Part shown: in pieces, positions 18,525-26,572 of the stretch
Layout: each line of letters opens with the position of its first letter
Position numbering within the stretch: the first letter of the stretch is position 1
Assembly: GCF_010119225.1 (NCBI RefSeq)
Contig: NZ_WNKF01000004.1
Span: 186,001-250,000, forward strand
DNA length: 64,000 nucleotides
Source of the DNA: Cyclobacterium roseum
GTDB lineage: Bacteria; Bacteroidota; Bacteroidia; Cytophagales; Cyclobacteriaceae
Reading direction: 5' to 3'
Notes under the pieces: generated by a model
Seen by the model: the letters and a program-made list of their open reading frames with translations, nothing else
The model's database searches: none
Told to the model about the DNA's origin: nothing
Position numbers and translations under genes: made by a program

Positions 18525-19085
18525 TCAAATAGCCCATGCTTTATCTCCCTTATTGTATTCCATACAAGGGTCGTACCTGCCGGGAGTCTCTATATAGCGC
18601 AGGGCCTGAGTGGCACCCACTTCTGAGGTAAAATATCCCAACAAGGTCAGGTCTTTGATCATAAGGATGTAATTAGAGCCTGTGTTTTCTTCGGGATTTT
18701 GCTGCATTGCCTCCTTGTTAAGCTTATTTAAGAAAGCAGTCCGTTCGGCTACCGCAGCATCCATAAAGGCCGTTCCGGTTTCCGATTTGAAATCACTTTT
18801 CAAGCTGTTCAGGCCATTGATAAAGGACTTTTGCTGTTCTTCCGTATACGTATCCTTGACCATCATGGCCATAAAGGAACCGATACCCGCTGCTTTGGCA
18901 CCCGGCGTATCCGTCTCGGGAATGATGGCTTCTCCGATTTCATCCATGTATGCGATTTCTTCCTCGGAAAAATCCAATCCTTCTATTTGTTTTTCGGGGG
19001 CGCATCCGGTTAGGATGACGTTGGCTCCGACCATGGTGCCCCCCATCATGAGCACCACGCTTTTCAGGGCTTCTCTTCTATTCAT
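18525..19085 (-). CDS. Gluconate 2-dehydrogenase subunit 3 family protein (Tat lipoprotein)
   Basis: A small partner subunit (186 residues from the Met at 19085) of FAD-dependent sugar/alcohol dehydrogenases. It carries a twin-Arg leader (MNRREALKSVV) followed by a hydrophobic stretch and a lipobox, VILTGC. Family features include DEIGEAIIPETDTPGAKAAG, close to the typical 'ADTIIPxTDTPGA' block. In characterised relatives this subunit carries the signal that exports the whole complex by Tat. It follows the GMC gene by 28 bases (19 if the upstream Met at 19094 is used) on the same strand, so the pair forms one enzyme. Confidence 0.9.
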   Translation of the reverse strand: MNRREALKSVVLMMGGTMVGANVILTGCAPEKQIEGLDFSEEEIAYMDEIGEAIIPETDTPGAKAAGIGSFMAMMVKDTYTEEQQKSFINGLNSLKSDFKSETGTAFMDAAVAERTAFLNKLNKEAMQQNPEENTGSNYILMIKDLTLLGYFTSEVGATQALRYIETPGRYDPCMEYNKGDKAWAI

Positions 19086-19113
19086 TACAGTCATAACGAT
19101 TTCTTTTAGGGAT

Positions 19114-20793
19114 TTACAAATTTCCTTTTTTCAGTTCTTCCACAGCAAAGCTTGCTGCTCTGGCAGTCATGGCCATATAGGTCAGGGAAGGGTTTTGTGC
19201 GGCAGCCGAAGTCATTGCGGAGCCGTCGGTCACAAACACGTTTTTCGCATCCCAGACTTGATTATTGCCATTTAAAACGGAGGACTTGGGATCTCTTCCC
19301 ATCCGTGCCGTACCCATTTCATGAATGCCCTGTCCAAAGGTATATCCCCGGTCATAGGTAGAAACATTTTTCACCCCTGCTGCTTCCAACATTTCGGCGG
19401 CATCGTTCATCATGTCTACCCGCATTTTCGTTTCGTTTTCGCGAATCTCGGCATCCATTTCCAATACGTACATGCCCCACTTGTCCTTTTTGGTTTTGCT
19501 AAGCTTGATGGTATTGTCATGGTAAGGGAGGATTTCTCCGAACGCCGTCATTCCAATGGTCCAGGCTCCTGGCTCGGTAAGTTCGGCCTTTAGTGGTGCT
19601 CCGAAATCCAATTCGGCCACGGTGCGGCTCCATCCCTGTCGGCTGGCACCTCCCTGGTACCCAAAGCCTCTTAGGTAATCCCGGCTTTCATCGCCTGTGT
19701 TTCGGTAGCGGGGAACGTAAAATCCACCCGGCCTTCTTCCAAAATAATATTTGTCTTCGTATCCTTCGATGGTACCGTTTGCTCCCAAACGAAAATGGTG
19801 ATCCATCACATTGTGTCCCAATTCTCCTGAACTGCTTCCCAGGCCTTCTGGCCAGATGTCTGTGGCAGAACGCATCAATACAGCAGTGGAGTTGAATGAA
19901 GAAGCACAGAGAAATACGATTTTTGCATCGAACTCGATGGTCTCATTCGTCTCGCCATCCAGAATTTCCACTCCGGTAGCTTTTTGGCTGTCTTTGTCAT
20001 AGATCACCCGGGTTACAATAGACCAGGGCCTCAATGTAAGATTGCCTGTAGCTACTGCCGCCGGAAGGGTGGAGGATTGGGTACTGAAGTAACCTCCAAA
20101 GGGACAACCCAAGGAACATTTATTCCGGTACTGACAACCAGGCCTACCGGGTAGGGGCTGCGTAATATTTGCCACCCGGGCATTGGTCATCAACCGGGAA
20201 CCTCCAAAGTGATTTTTTAACCGGTCGGCGACATCTTTTTCCACACAGTTTAAAGGAATGGCAGGCATAAATTCGCCATCAGGAAGTATTTCCAGACCGT
20301 CCTTGTTTCCGGAGATGCCGGCAAACTTCTCCACATAACTGTACCAGGGAGCCAGGTCCTTGTACCGAATGGGCCAATCCACAGCAATGCCCTGCTTGGC
20401 GTTTGCTTCAAAATCAATATCTGCCCAGCGGTAACTTTGCCTTCCCCAAAGGAGGGAACGCCCTCCCACCTGATATCCCCGGAACCAGGTAAATGGTTTC
20501 TTTTCTATATAAGGTGAATCGTCTTCGTGGGCCCACCAGTCCAGATTGAGTTCATTCAGCACGTAATCCCTCCGTAAATTGGGATGGTTTTCCAACATTT
20601 CGATGGTTCTTCTTCCTCTGTGAGGAACTTCCCAGGGAGCCTTGGTAGCATTCTTATAATCCTGCACGTGTTTTACGTCAGGACCTCTTTCCAGAAGAAG
20701 GACTTTAAGACCCTTCTCCGTGAGTTCTTTCGCCGCCCATCCGCCGCTGATTCCAGAACCAACGACTATAGCGTCATAACTTTGATTAGCCAT
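19114..20793 (-). CDS. GMC family FAD-dependent sugar dehydrogenase, catalytic subunit
   Basis: A 559-residue GMC oxidoreductase. The FAD-binding motif VVGSGISGGWAAKEL is at residues 10-24, and the C-terminal domain has HEMGTARMGRDP and TDGSAMTSAAAQNPSLTYMA, including the His and Asn of the active site. A Cys motif C220-x5-C226-x3-C230 (CQYRNKCSLGC) matches the spacing of the 3Fe-4S ligands of FAD-glucose dehydrogenase. There is no signal peptide of its own; export is expected through the Tat-bearing small subunit downstream. The likely role is oxidising a sugar hydroxyl and passing electrons to a cytochrome. The substrate is unknown. Confidence 0.92.
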   Translation of the reverse strand: MANQSYDAIVVGSGISGGWAAKELTEKGLKVLLLERGPDVKHVQDYKNATKAPWEVPHRGRRTIEMLENHPNLRRDYVLNELNLDWWAHEDDSPYIEKKPFTWFRGYQVGGRSLLWGRQSYRWADIDFEANAKQGIAVDWPIRYKDLAPWYSYVEKFAGISGNKDGLEILPDGEFMPAIPLNCVEKDVADRLKNHFGGSRLMTNARVANITQPLPGRPGCQYRNKCSLGCPFGGYFSTQSSTLPAAVATGNLTLRPWSIVTRVIYDKDSQKATGVEILDGETNETIEFDAKIVFLCASSFNSTAVLMRSATDIWPEGLGSSSGELGHNVMDHHFRLGANGTIEGYEDKYYFGRRPGGFYVPRYRNTGDESRDYLRGFGYQGGASRQGWSRTVAELDFGAPLKAELTEPGAWTIGMTAFGEILPYHDNTIKLSKTKKDKWGMYVLEMDAEIRENETKMRVDMMNDAAEMLEAAGVKNVSTYDRGYTFGQGIHEMGTARMGRDPKSSVLNGNNQVWDAKNVFVTDGSAMTSAAAQNPSLTYMAMTARAASFAVEELKKGNL

Positions 20794-20920
20794 ATACTTG
20801 AATTGTTTATTTTAGGTATTGCAATAATATTGATATTTTTAAAGAAACCGTTTGATTTATTCCTTTTCCTCTTTTTCAATTCAGCTATTTATAAATACTC
20901 TAAATTACGTGCTGTTCCTT

Positions 20921-22201
20921 TCACTCTGTAGATAACTCCCTGGATTGCTGAATGTTTTTCTTATCGCGTCGCAACTCATTTGCCCTTCTGAAGTCGTTGT
21001 CCTTGAAGAAAAGCATGAAGAAGATTGTAACGGCCAGGGCGATTCCTGCTGGGATAAGCCAGATGTTTTGCCATTGGTGATTTTCGCCATCAAAGTACAC
21101 ATCCGAAACGATTCCGGCAATCCAAAAGCCTATCAACATGCCGATGCCATAGGTGGCCAGCGTGATCAGTCCCTGGGCGGCACTCTTGTATCGCGGTCCG
21201 GCCTTCGAATCGGTGTAAATTTGTCCCGAAACGAAGAAGAAGTCATAGCATATTCCATGCAGGGCAATGCCAATGATTAGCAAGTAAGTGCCCTCTCCGG
21301 CATCTCCAAATGCGAAGAAAACATAGCGAACCACCCAGGCCAGCATGCCGACAATCAGTGTGGTCTTCAAGCCAAACTTTCTAAAAAAGAAGGGCATGAG
21401 AAGTAGAAAAAGCACTTCCGAGACCTGCCCGATGGTCATTTTGCCGGTAGGATTTGAAAGACCTACCTCGGACAGGAAGGGATTGGCATTTTGATAATAA
21501 AAGGCCAGCGGGATGCAGATCAAAACGGAGGAGAGAAAGAATATGGCAAAATCCCGGTCCTTAAGTAGTTTTAAGGCATCTAATCCCAGAAGTTCGGATA
21601 CCGATTGTTTTTCGCCGGTTTTAGTGGCAGGAGGAGTGGCTGGTAGGGTAAAAGCAAACAGGCCAAGAACCAGTGAAGAAATGGAGGCCATCAGGAAGGT
21701 GTTCCGGAGCAATCCCTCCCCGATAGCTCCCGGACTGTCCCAAATGAAGAAATAACTAATCATCAAACCCGAAGCAATCCAGCCGATGGTCCCCCATACC
21801 CGAATGCTGCTAAATTCCTTCGAAGGATCCTTCATTTGACTAAAGGACACCGAGTTGGCTAGGGCCAGGGTAGGCATGTAGATTAACATATATGCCAAAA
21901 CAAAGGGATAGAAGGAGGCAAAGCTGTCCGCTCTAAACATGAGGAACAGCAGGAGTGCTCCCAGCAGGTGCAAGATGCTGAGGATTTTTTCTGCATTAAA
22001 AAAACGGTCTGCAATCAACCCAATGATAAAAGGAGCAATGATGGCTCCAAAGGATTGTGTGGAAAAAGCAGCCGCAAGCTGGGCACCGTTTGCTTCCAGG
22101 TTATTTCCCAAGAAAGTACCCAGCGTAACGTACCAGGAGCCCCAGACGAAAAATTCCAAAAACATCATCAGTGAAAGCTTAAATCGGTTGGTAGTTGTCA
22201 T
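20921..22201 (-). CDS. MFS permease of the nucleoside:H+ symporter (NHS) type
   Basis: A 12-TM transporter of 427 residues from the Met at 22201 (MTTTNRFKLSLMMFLEFF). The motifs FLEFFVWGSWYVTLGTFL and IAPFIIGLIADRFFNAEKIL are typical of the NHS branch, which in Bacteroidota is repeatedly linked to sugar or polyol loci rather than nucleosides. The longer frame to 22255 adds a basic segment and is unlikely. It is upstream of the GMC gene on the same strand (127-base gap) and divergent from the Gfo/Idh gene at 22438, which suggests it imports the substrate or product of this locus. Confidence 0.87.
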   Translation of the reverse strand: MTTTNRFKLSLMMFLEFFVWGSWYVTLGTFLGNNLEANGAQLAAAFSTQSFGAIIAPFIIGLIADRFFNAEKILSILHLLGALLLFLMFRADSFASFYPFVLAYMLIYMPTLALANSVSFSQMKDPSKEFSSIRVWGTIGWIASGLMISYFFIWDSPGAIGEGLLRNTFLMASISSLVLGLFAFTLPATPPATKTGEKQSVSELLGLDALKLLKDRDFAIFFLSSVLICIPLAFYYQNANPFLSEVGLSNPTGKMTIGQVSEVLFLLLMPFFFRKFGLKTTLIVGMLAWVVRYVFFAFGDAGEGTYLLIIGIALHGICYDFFFVSGQIYTDSKAGPRYKSAAQGLITLATYGIGMLIGFWIAGIVSDVYFDGENHQWQNIWLIPAGIALAVTIFFMLFFKDNDFRRANELRRDKKNIQQSRELSTE

Positions 22202-22309
22202 GTTGTAACGGGATTTCGTTTTTTTGGGAGCAAAGCGGCTTTTACCGCACTTCAAACTATTCTGGGAAATATTTAAATTTAAGCCAATTTAATGTAAATT
22301 TATCACTTC

Positions 22310-22390
22310 AGAAAGTAGGGGAGCCACATCTCGGTGGGCAGAATAGTCCCTGAGAGCCGGTGTTATTTCTCCTATCTTCTTAGAAATATA
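22310..22390 (+). promoter_or_regulatory. Possible structured leader upstream of the catabolic operon
   Basis: Short complementary blocks suggest a folded RNA: TCTC/GAGA and GGG/CCC inside GGTGGGCAGAATAGTCCC, flanked by an imperfect pair AGAAAGTAGGGGAG / CTCCTATCTTCT. It resembles none of the riboswitch families I know. The CTGAGA string recalls the TPP class, but the conserved second arm is absent. Confidence 0.25.
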
Positions 22391-22437
22391 GATGTTAAAA
22401 CCGAACTTTAAAAACCAAAAAACCAAAGATTGGAATA

Positions 22438-23604
22438 ATGAGCGACAGAAAACTTAAAATGGGTATGATCGGTGGTGGTCCGGGCTCCTTTATTGGGGCG
22501 GTGCATAGAATTTCCGCGGCCATGGACGGTATAATAGAACTTGCTGCCGGAGCCTTTAGCAGCAGTCCTGAAAAATCCGCAGAAACCGGAAAGGAATTAT
22601 TTCTACCTGCGAGCCGCGTCTACGGCTCTTACGACGAAATGTTTGAAAAGGAAAAACAATTGCCGGAAGAAGAGCGGATAGATTTCGTTGCCATCGTTAC
22701 CCCCAACCATGTGCATTTTGATCCCACCAAAAAAGCCCTGGAAAATGGTTTTCACGTGGTGCTGGACAAGCCCATGACCTTTGATTACCAGGAAGCTAAA
22801 GAACTTAATAAGATCATCGAAGAAACCGGACTATTGTTTTGCCTGACCCATACCTATACAGGTTATCCCATGGTAAAAGAGGCTCGTCACCTAATCGCTA
22901 CAGGGGTTTTGGGAGAAATCCGAAAAGTATATGTGGAATACCCGCAGGGCTGGTTGTGGACCTCTCTGGAAAAGACAGACTACAAGCAGGCCATTTGGCG
23001 GACTGATCCGTCTAAAAGTGGCATTGCCAATTGCATGGGGGATATCGGTACCCATGCCTTTAATTTGGCAGAATATGTGAGCGGCCTGAAACTTACCAAA
23101 TTATGTGCAGACCTGAACATTGTGGTAGACGGCAGAACCCTGGATGATGACGGAGCGGTGTTGCTCAAATTTGATGGCGGTGCTTCGGGAGTACTGATGG
23201 CAACACAGATAGCCACCGGTGCCGAAAACAATATTAAAATCCGGGTGTTTGGTAATAAGGCAGGGTTGGAATGGGAACAGGACAATGCCAACACCCTTAT
23301 CGTAAGGCATCCGGAAGCACCAGACCAAATTTATCGTACCGGTGGAAACGTTCCTTATTTGTCTGCTAACGCTATGGAGAATCTGCGTACTCCCGGAGGC
23401 CATCCGGAAGGTTACCTGGAGGCATTTGCCAACTTGTACCGGAATTTTGCCCGGTGTTTGTATGCAAGAAAAAATGGGGAGACCCCTAAAGCGGAATGGG
23501 AAGACTTCCCGGGAGCTGAAGATGGACTCCGGGGCATGGCTTTTGTGGAACATGTAGTGAAAAGTGGGAAATCTAATGAAAAATGGACTAAATTTGAACT
23601 TTAA
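22438..23604 (+). CDS. Gfo/Idh/MocA family oxidoreductase
   Basis: A 388-residue cytosolic NAD(P)-dependent sugar dehydrogenase. The Rossmann motif is near the N-terminus (KMGMIGGGPGSFIGAVHR), the conserved lysine follows in HVVLDKPMTFD, and the C-terminal domain includes GDIGTHAFNLAEYVSGL with the active-site His. It is the first gene of a four-gene plus-strand operon, followed after 15 bases by a TIM-barrel isomerase. Such pairs commonly process oxidised or cyclic sugar derivatives (keto-sugars, inosose). The exact substrate is unknown. Confidence 0.93.
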   Translation: MSDRKLKMGMIGGGPGSFIGAVHRISAAMDGIIELAAGAFSSSPEKSAETGKELFLPASRVYGSYDEMFEKEKQLPEEERIDFVAIVTPNHVHFDPTKKALENGFHVVLDKPMTFDYQEAKELNKIIEETGLLFCLTHTYTGYPMVKEARHLIATGVLGEIRKVYVEYPQGWLWTSLEKTDYKQAIWRTDPSKSGIANCMGDIGTHAFNLAEYVSGLKLTKLCADLNIVVDGRTLDDDGAVLLKFDGGASGVLMATQIATGAENNIKIRVFGNKAGLEWEQDNANTLIVRHPEAPDQIYRTGGNVPYLSANAMENLRTPGGHPEGYLEAFANLYRNFARCLYARKNGETPKAEWEDFPGAEDGLRGMAFVEHVVKSGKSNEKWTKFEL

Positions 23605-23619
23605 AAAATAATAACCCTT

Positions 23620-24675
23620 ATGAAAACCATTAAAGGACCCGCCTTATTTTTGGCTCAATTTGCGGATGATACCGCACCTTTTAATAACCTGAAAGATATC
23701 TGTACCTGGGCTGCGAGTATAGGATACAAAGCCGTTCAGATCCCCACCTGGGATGCCCGGCTGATTGACTTGAAAAGAGCGGCTGAAGACATGGAATATG
23801 TAAAGGAAATCAAGGCGACCGTGAAAGAAGCGGGTGTCGAGATTTCTGACTTTTCAACTCACCTGCAAGGGCAGTTGGTGGCGGTTCATCCCGCTTACAA
23901 CGAACTATTCGATGCGTTTGCTCCTGCCGAACTAGCCGGGGATATGAAAGGGAAGCAGGAATGGGCCGTTCAGCAATTGATGTGGGCCGCCAAAGCTTCT
24001 AAAAATTTCGGTATGAATACGCATGCCACGTTTAGTGGCGCGCTGATGTGGCACACGGTTTACCCATGGCCCCAGCGTCCTGCCGGTCTTGTGGACACCG
24101 GTTTTGAAGAACTGGCCAGAAGGTGGCTTCCCATTCTGGATGAATTTGATAAATACGGAGTGGACGTATGTTATGAGTTGCATCCGGGAGAAGACCTACA
24201 CGATGGGGTTACGTTCGAATTATTTCTGGAAAAGGTAAATCACCACAAACGCGCAAATATCCTGTACGATCCCAGCCATTTCGTTTTACAATGCCTGGAC
24301 TATGTATCTTTTATCGATATCTATAAAGATCGGATCAAAATGTTTCACGTCAAAGATGCGGAGTTTAATCCCACCGGTAGGCAGGGAGTCTACGGAGGAT
24401 ATTCCAGTTGGGTAGAAAGGGCCGGAAGGTTCCGTTCCCTTGGAGACGGACAGGTAGATTTTAATGCGATTTTCAGTAAATTATCGCAATATGGCTTTGA
24501 TGGATGGGCTGTACTCGAGTGGGAATGCGCTTTGAAACACCCTGAAAACGGAGCCATCGAAGGGGCTAAATTTATAAGTGAAAAAATCATCCGGGTGACG
24601 GAAAAAACGTTCGATGATTTTGCCTCGACGGGAGCCGACGAAGGGTTGAACAAAAAAATATTAGGAATCAATTAA
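23620..24675 (+). CDS. Sugar phosphate isomerase/epimerase (xylose-isomerase-like TIM barrel)
   Basis: A 351-residue AP-endonuclease-2/xylose-isomerase-like barrel with no signal peptide. Metal-binding positions are visible: the Glu in VCYELHPGEDLHD, the His/Asp in ILYDPSHFVLQ, the His in KMFHVKDAEF, and the final Glu in WAVLEWECAL. It follows the Gfo/Idh gene by 15 bases and precedes the cytochrome by 18. Relatives include inosose dehydratases, hydroxypyruvate isomerases and keto-sugar isomerases, and the choice cannot be made from sequence. Confidence 0.92.
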   Translation: MKTIKGPALFLAQFADDTAPFNNLKDICTWAASIGYKAVQIPTWDARLIDLKRAAEDMEYVKEIKATVKEAGVEISDFSTHLQGQLVAVHPAYNELFDAFAPAELAGDMKGKQEWAVQQLMWAAKASKNFGMNTHATFSGALMWHTVYPWPQRPAGLVDTGFEELARRWLPILDEFDKYGVDVCYELHPGEDLHDGVTFELFLEKVNHHKRANILYDPSHFVLQCLDYVSFIDIYKDRIKMFHVKDAEFNPTGRQGVYGGYSSWVERAGRFRSLGDGQVDFNAIFSKLSQYGFDGWAVLEWECALKHPENGAIEGAKFISEKIIRVTEKTFDDFASTGADEGLNKKILGIN

Positions 24676-24693
24676 TCTATTTTATAACAAACA

Positions 24694-25125
24694 ATGAAGT
24701 TAAATCTTAAGTTAAGCCTGGCCCTCATTGCGGGTTCAATGATGGCCGTATCTTGTGGTGGTTCTGGTAGCAACAGCTCCGAGTCCACTTCTTCTTCTAA
24801 TCCGCCTCCGGCCCCTGAGCCTGCTCAGGAAATCAGTCTGGAGGAAAAGTATAAAGACGATCCCATTTTCATACGGGGAGTGGAGTTGATGAAGCAAAAC
24901 GACTGTCCAAGTTGCCACATGATCGAACGAAAAATTGTAGGTCCCTCTTATTCTGATGTGGCAGAGAAGTACGAATCTACCGATGAGAATGTAGAAATGC
25001 TTGCCAGTAGGGTTATCGCTGGTAACGTGGGCGTTTGGGGTGAAATACCCATGCCAGCTCATCCGGCACTGTCCAAAGAGGACGCCGAAGACATGGTAAG
25101 GTACGTACTATTGCTAAAAAAATAA
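24694..25125 (+). CDS. Lipoprotein c-type cytochrome
   Basis: A 143-residue protein with a lipoprotein signal (lipobox MAVSC, Cys21), a Ser/Pro-rich tether (22-45) and one class I cytochrome c domain. The heme site is CPSCH (residues 71-75), and the Met ligand is likely in GEIPMPAHPAL near residue 120. It would sit on the periplasmic side of a membrane. Placed between sugar-catabolic enzymes, it is a good candidate for accepting electrons from the GMC dehydrogenase encoded divergently. There are 4 bases between its stop and the next start. Confidence 0.93.
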   Translation: MKLNLKLSLALIAGSMMAVSCGGSGSNSSESTSSSNPPPAPEPAQEISLEEKYKDDPIFIRGVELMKQNDCPSCHMIERKIVGPSYSDVAEKYESTDENVEMLASRVIAGNVGVWGEIPMPAHPALSKEDAEDMVRYVLLLKK

Positions 25126-25129
25126 GTTT

Positions 25130-25864
25130 ATGAACAAAGTGTCTTTATCACTGGCGATGTGTTCACTGGCAGTTTGGGGCTGTGGCCCTTCCTCTCAGGA
25201 AAACACTGCTGAAGAAACGATAGAAGAAATTATTGTGACAGAAGAAGAATGGATTAGTTTATTTGACGGCAACAGCCTTACGGGTTGGACGGGTTATGGT
25301 AAAGACCAGCCTGGAGAGGCCTGGGAAGCATCAGATGGAGTCCTTTATTTTAATTCTGAAAAGAAAGAAGAAGGAGCCAGTGGAGGTGATTTGGTAACCA
25401 AGGAGACCTTCGGTGATTTCCATTTTGAGATTGAGTGGAAAATTTCGGAAAATGGAAACAGCGGGATCATGTTTCACGTGCAGGACAACGGTGAATATGG
25501 GGCTCCTTATTTTACCGGCCCTGAATACCAGTTGCTGGATAATGAGGGCCATCCGGATGGAGAAATTGTAACGCATCGTACCGGAGACCTGTATGACCTG
25601 ATCGAATCCACTGAGGAAGCTGCTAATCCGGTAGGAGAATGGAACAAAACCGAAATCGTAGTAGAGGACGGCCAGTTGCAGTTTTTCTTAAATGGCGTGA
25701 AGACGGTGGAAACCACGCTTTGGGATGATCAATGGAAAGCCATGGTGGCGGAGAGCAAGTTTGCCCAATGGGAAGATTTTGCTACCTTCAAGGAGGGTAA
25801 AATCGCCTTGCAGGACCATAATGACGATGTCTGGTTCCGAAATATCCGAATCAAACGTTTGTGA
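25130..25864 (+). CDS. DUF1080 (3-keto-disaccharide hydrolase family) lipoprotein
   Basis: A 244-residue lipoprotein (lipobox VWGC, Cys18) with one DUF1080 domain, a concanavalin-like beta-sandwich. It opens with WISLFDGNSLTGWTGYG, continues with FGDFHFEIEWKISENGNSGI, and ends DVWFRNIRIKRL, all hallmarks. The Pfam family is now described as 3-keto-disaccharide hydrolase, cleaving glycosides already oxidised at C3. With a GMC dehydrogenase, cytochrome and Gfo/Idh enzyme next to it, this gene gives the locus its best functional clue. It is the last gene of the operon and is followed by a strong terminator. Confidence 0.93.
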   Translation: MNKVSLSLAMCSLAVWGCGPSSQENTAEETIEEIIVTEEEWISLFDGNSLTGWTGYGKDQPGEAWEASDGVLYFNSEKKEEGASGGDLVTKETFGDFHFEIEWKISENGNSGIMFHVQDNGEYGAPYFTGPEYQLLDNEGHPDGEIVTHRTGDLYDLIESTEEAANPVGEWNKTEIVVEDGQLQFFLNGVKTVETTLWDDQWKAMVAESKFAQWEDFATFKEGKIALQDHNDDVWFRNIRIKRL

Positions 25865-25884
25865 TTTTAGAATTTGATAAGAGT

Positions 25885-25916
25885 AAAAAAGCCGCTGATT
25901 TTAGCGGCTTTTTTTA
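25885..25916. terminator. Bidirectional-looking terminator after the catabolic operon
   Basis: The stem AAAAAAGCCGCT / AGCGGCTTTTTT (25885-25896 with 25903-25914) has a 6-base loop GATTTT and a T tract on the plus strand. It lies about 20 bases after the DUF1080 stop. A related GCCGCTGAT..AGCGGC hairpin occurs at 26836-26865. Confidence 0.85.
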
Positions 25917-25923
25917 TTGGAAT

Positions 25924-26120
25924 GAAAATAATATTTCGCAATCGTTTTTCCATTTTGGTAAAAAATCCCCCTGTTTCCCCCTTGGTAAGGGGGAGTTAGA
26001 TACGTAGGACCTAAAGGTCACGGTATTACCGCTGGATTTAATCAGCACTTCAGCTATTCCCCCTTTTTAAGGGGGCAAGGGGGATTTTTACAAGCATTTC
26101 TAAATGTTTAGCTCAAAAAC
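25924..26120. repeat. Long direct repeat, copy 1, containing a MITE-like core
   Basis: A stretch of about 197 bp closely matched by 26573-26804. Shared blocks are AATCGTTTTTCCATTTTGGT on the left and the region around TTTAGCTCAAAAAC on the right. Between them is a core (25958-26091) with terminal inverted repeats GTAAAAAATCCCCCT and AGGGGGATTTTTAC, and internal hairpins TCCCCCTTggtAAGGGGGA and CCCCCTTTTTAAGGGGG. The right end overlaps the last codons of the DUF559 pseudogene. Confidence 0.8.
25958..26091. mobile_element. MITE-like element, copy 1 (134 bp)
   Basis: The core is bounded by near-perfect terminal inverted repeats (25958-25972 and 26078-26091) with C-run/G-run hairpins inside, and has no coding capacity. 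A target-site duplication could not be identified, because similarity to the second copy extends beyond the inverted repeats. The designation rests on structure and on having two copies in this window. Confidence 0.55.
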
Positions 26121-26509
26121 CTGTATGAGGAACTCCATTTTTATCTTCCCAATCATCCATAAATGCTCCAATTTCCTGAAGAACAAAAGGCATGGATTTC
26201 TTAACTTCGGTATCTAGAAACCTGAGAAAACGTAAACCCTTGTTTTCCAAAATCAATTGCCTGTTTTGATCCTCTACGACAGATTCAGCATAAAAGTGGC
26301 TACCCCCATCAATCTCAATTACCAATTGCAATTTCCTGCAGTAGAAGTCTACAATATAATTTCCCAGCGGTTTTTGCCTGTTGAATGCATACCCTCGAAA
26401 TTGACTTGCCCTTAACTTTTTACCAAAGTAAAACTTCGGAAAGGGTAGCATGAGATCTCAATTCTCTTGAGAATTCTTTCAAATTCTTGTTGTAAGGGAC
26501 AAATCGCAT
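26113..26509 (-). pseudogene. DUF559 (Vsr-like) endonuclease gene, frameshifted
   Basis: Read from the ATG at 26509, the frame encodes 29 residues of a DUF559 N-terminus (MRFVPYNKNLKEF, then LRSHATLSEVLLW) and then hits TAA. One extra base (plus-strand A near 26422; TGG-T-AAAAAG on the coding strand) shifts the frame; deleting it joins LLW directly to KKLRASQFRGYAFNRQKPLG and the nuclease core NYIVDFYC...LVIEIDGGSHF, which continues to 26113. The D/E-D-H motif of the restriction-endonuclease-like fold is intact in the second part. The apparent ATG at 26451 is an internal out-of-frame start. The gene lies between two copies of a repeat element. It could be a true pseudogene, a sequencing error or a frameshifted gene. 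Confidence 0.8.
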
Positions 26510-26572
26510 GAAATAATTTAAAAATTATCGCTTAAAATTCCAGGGTTTTTTTCTTTAAAATTGGGATAAAGG

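Noticed and set aside
22310-22400. TPP riboswitch upstream of the Gfo/Idh operon
   Set aside because: GGGGAGCC and CTGAGAG strings are present, but the conserved second arm (CUGAUCYGGAU...AUNCC) is absent and the downstream gene is not thiamin-related.
26113-26451. DUF559 gene taken as intact from the Met at 26451
   Set aside because: That Met is out of frame with the true N-terminus, which continues upstream to 26509 in a different frame. The frame joins only if one base is removed.
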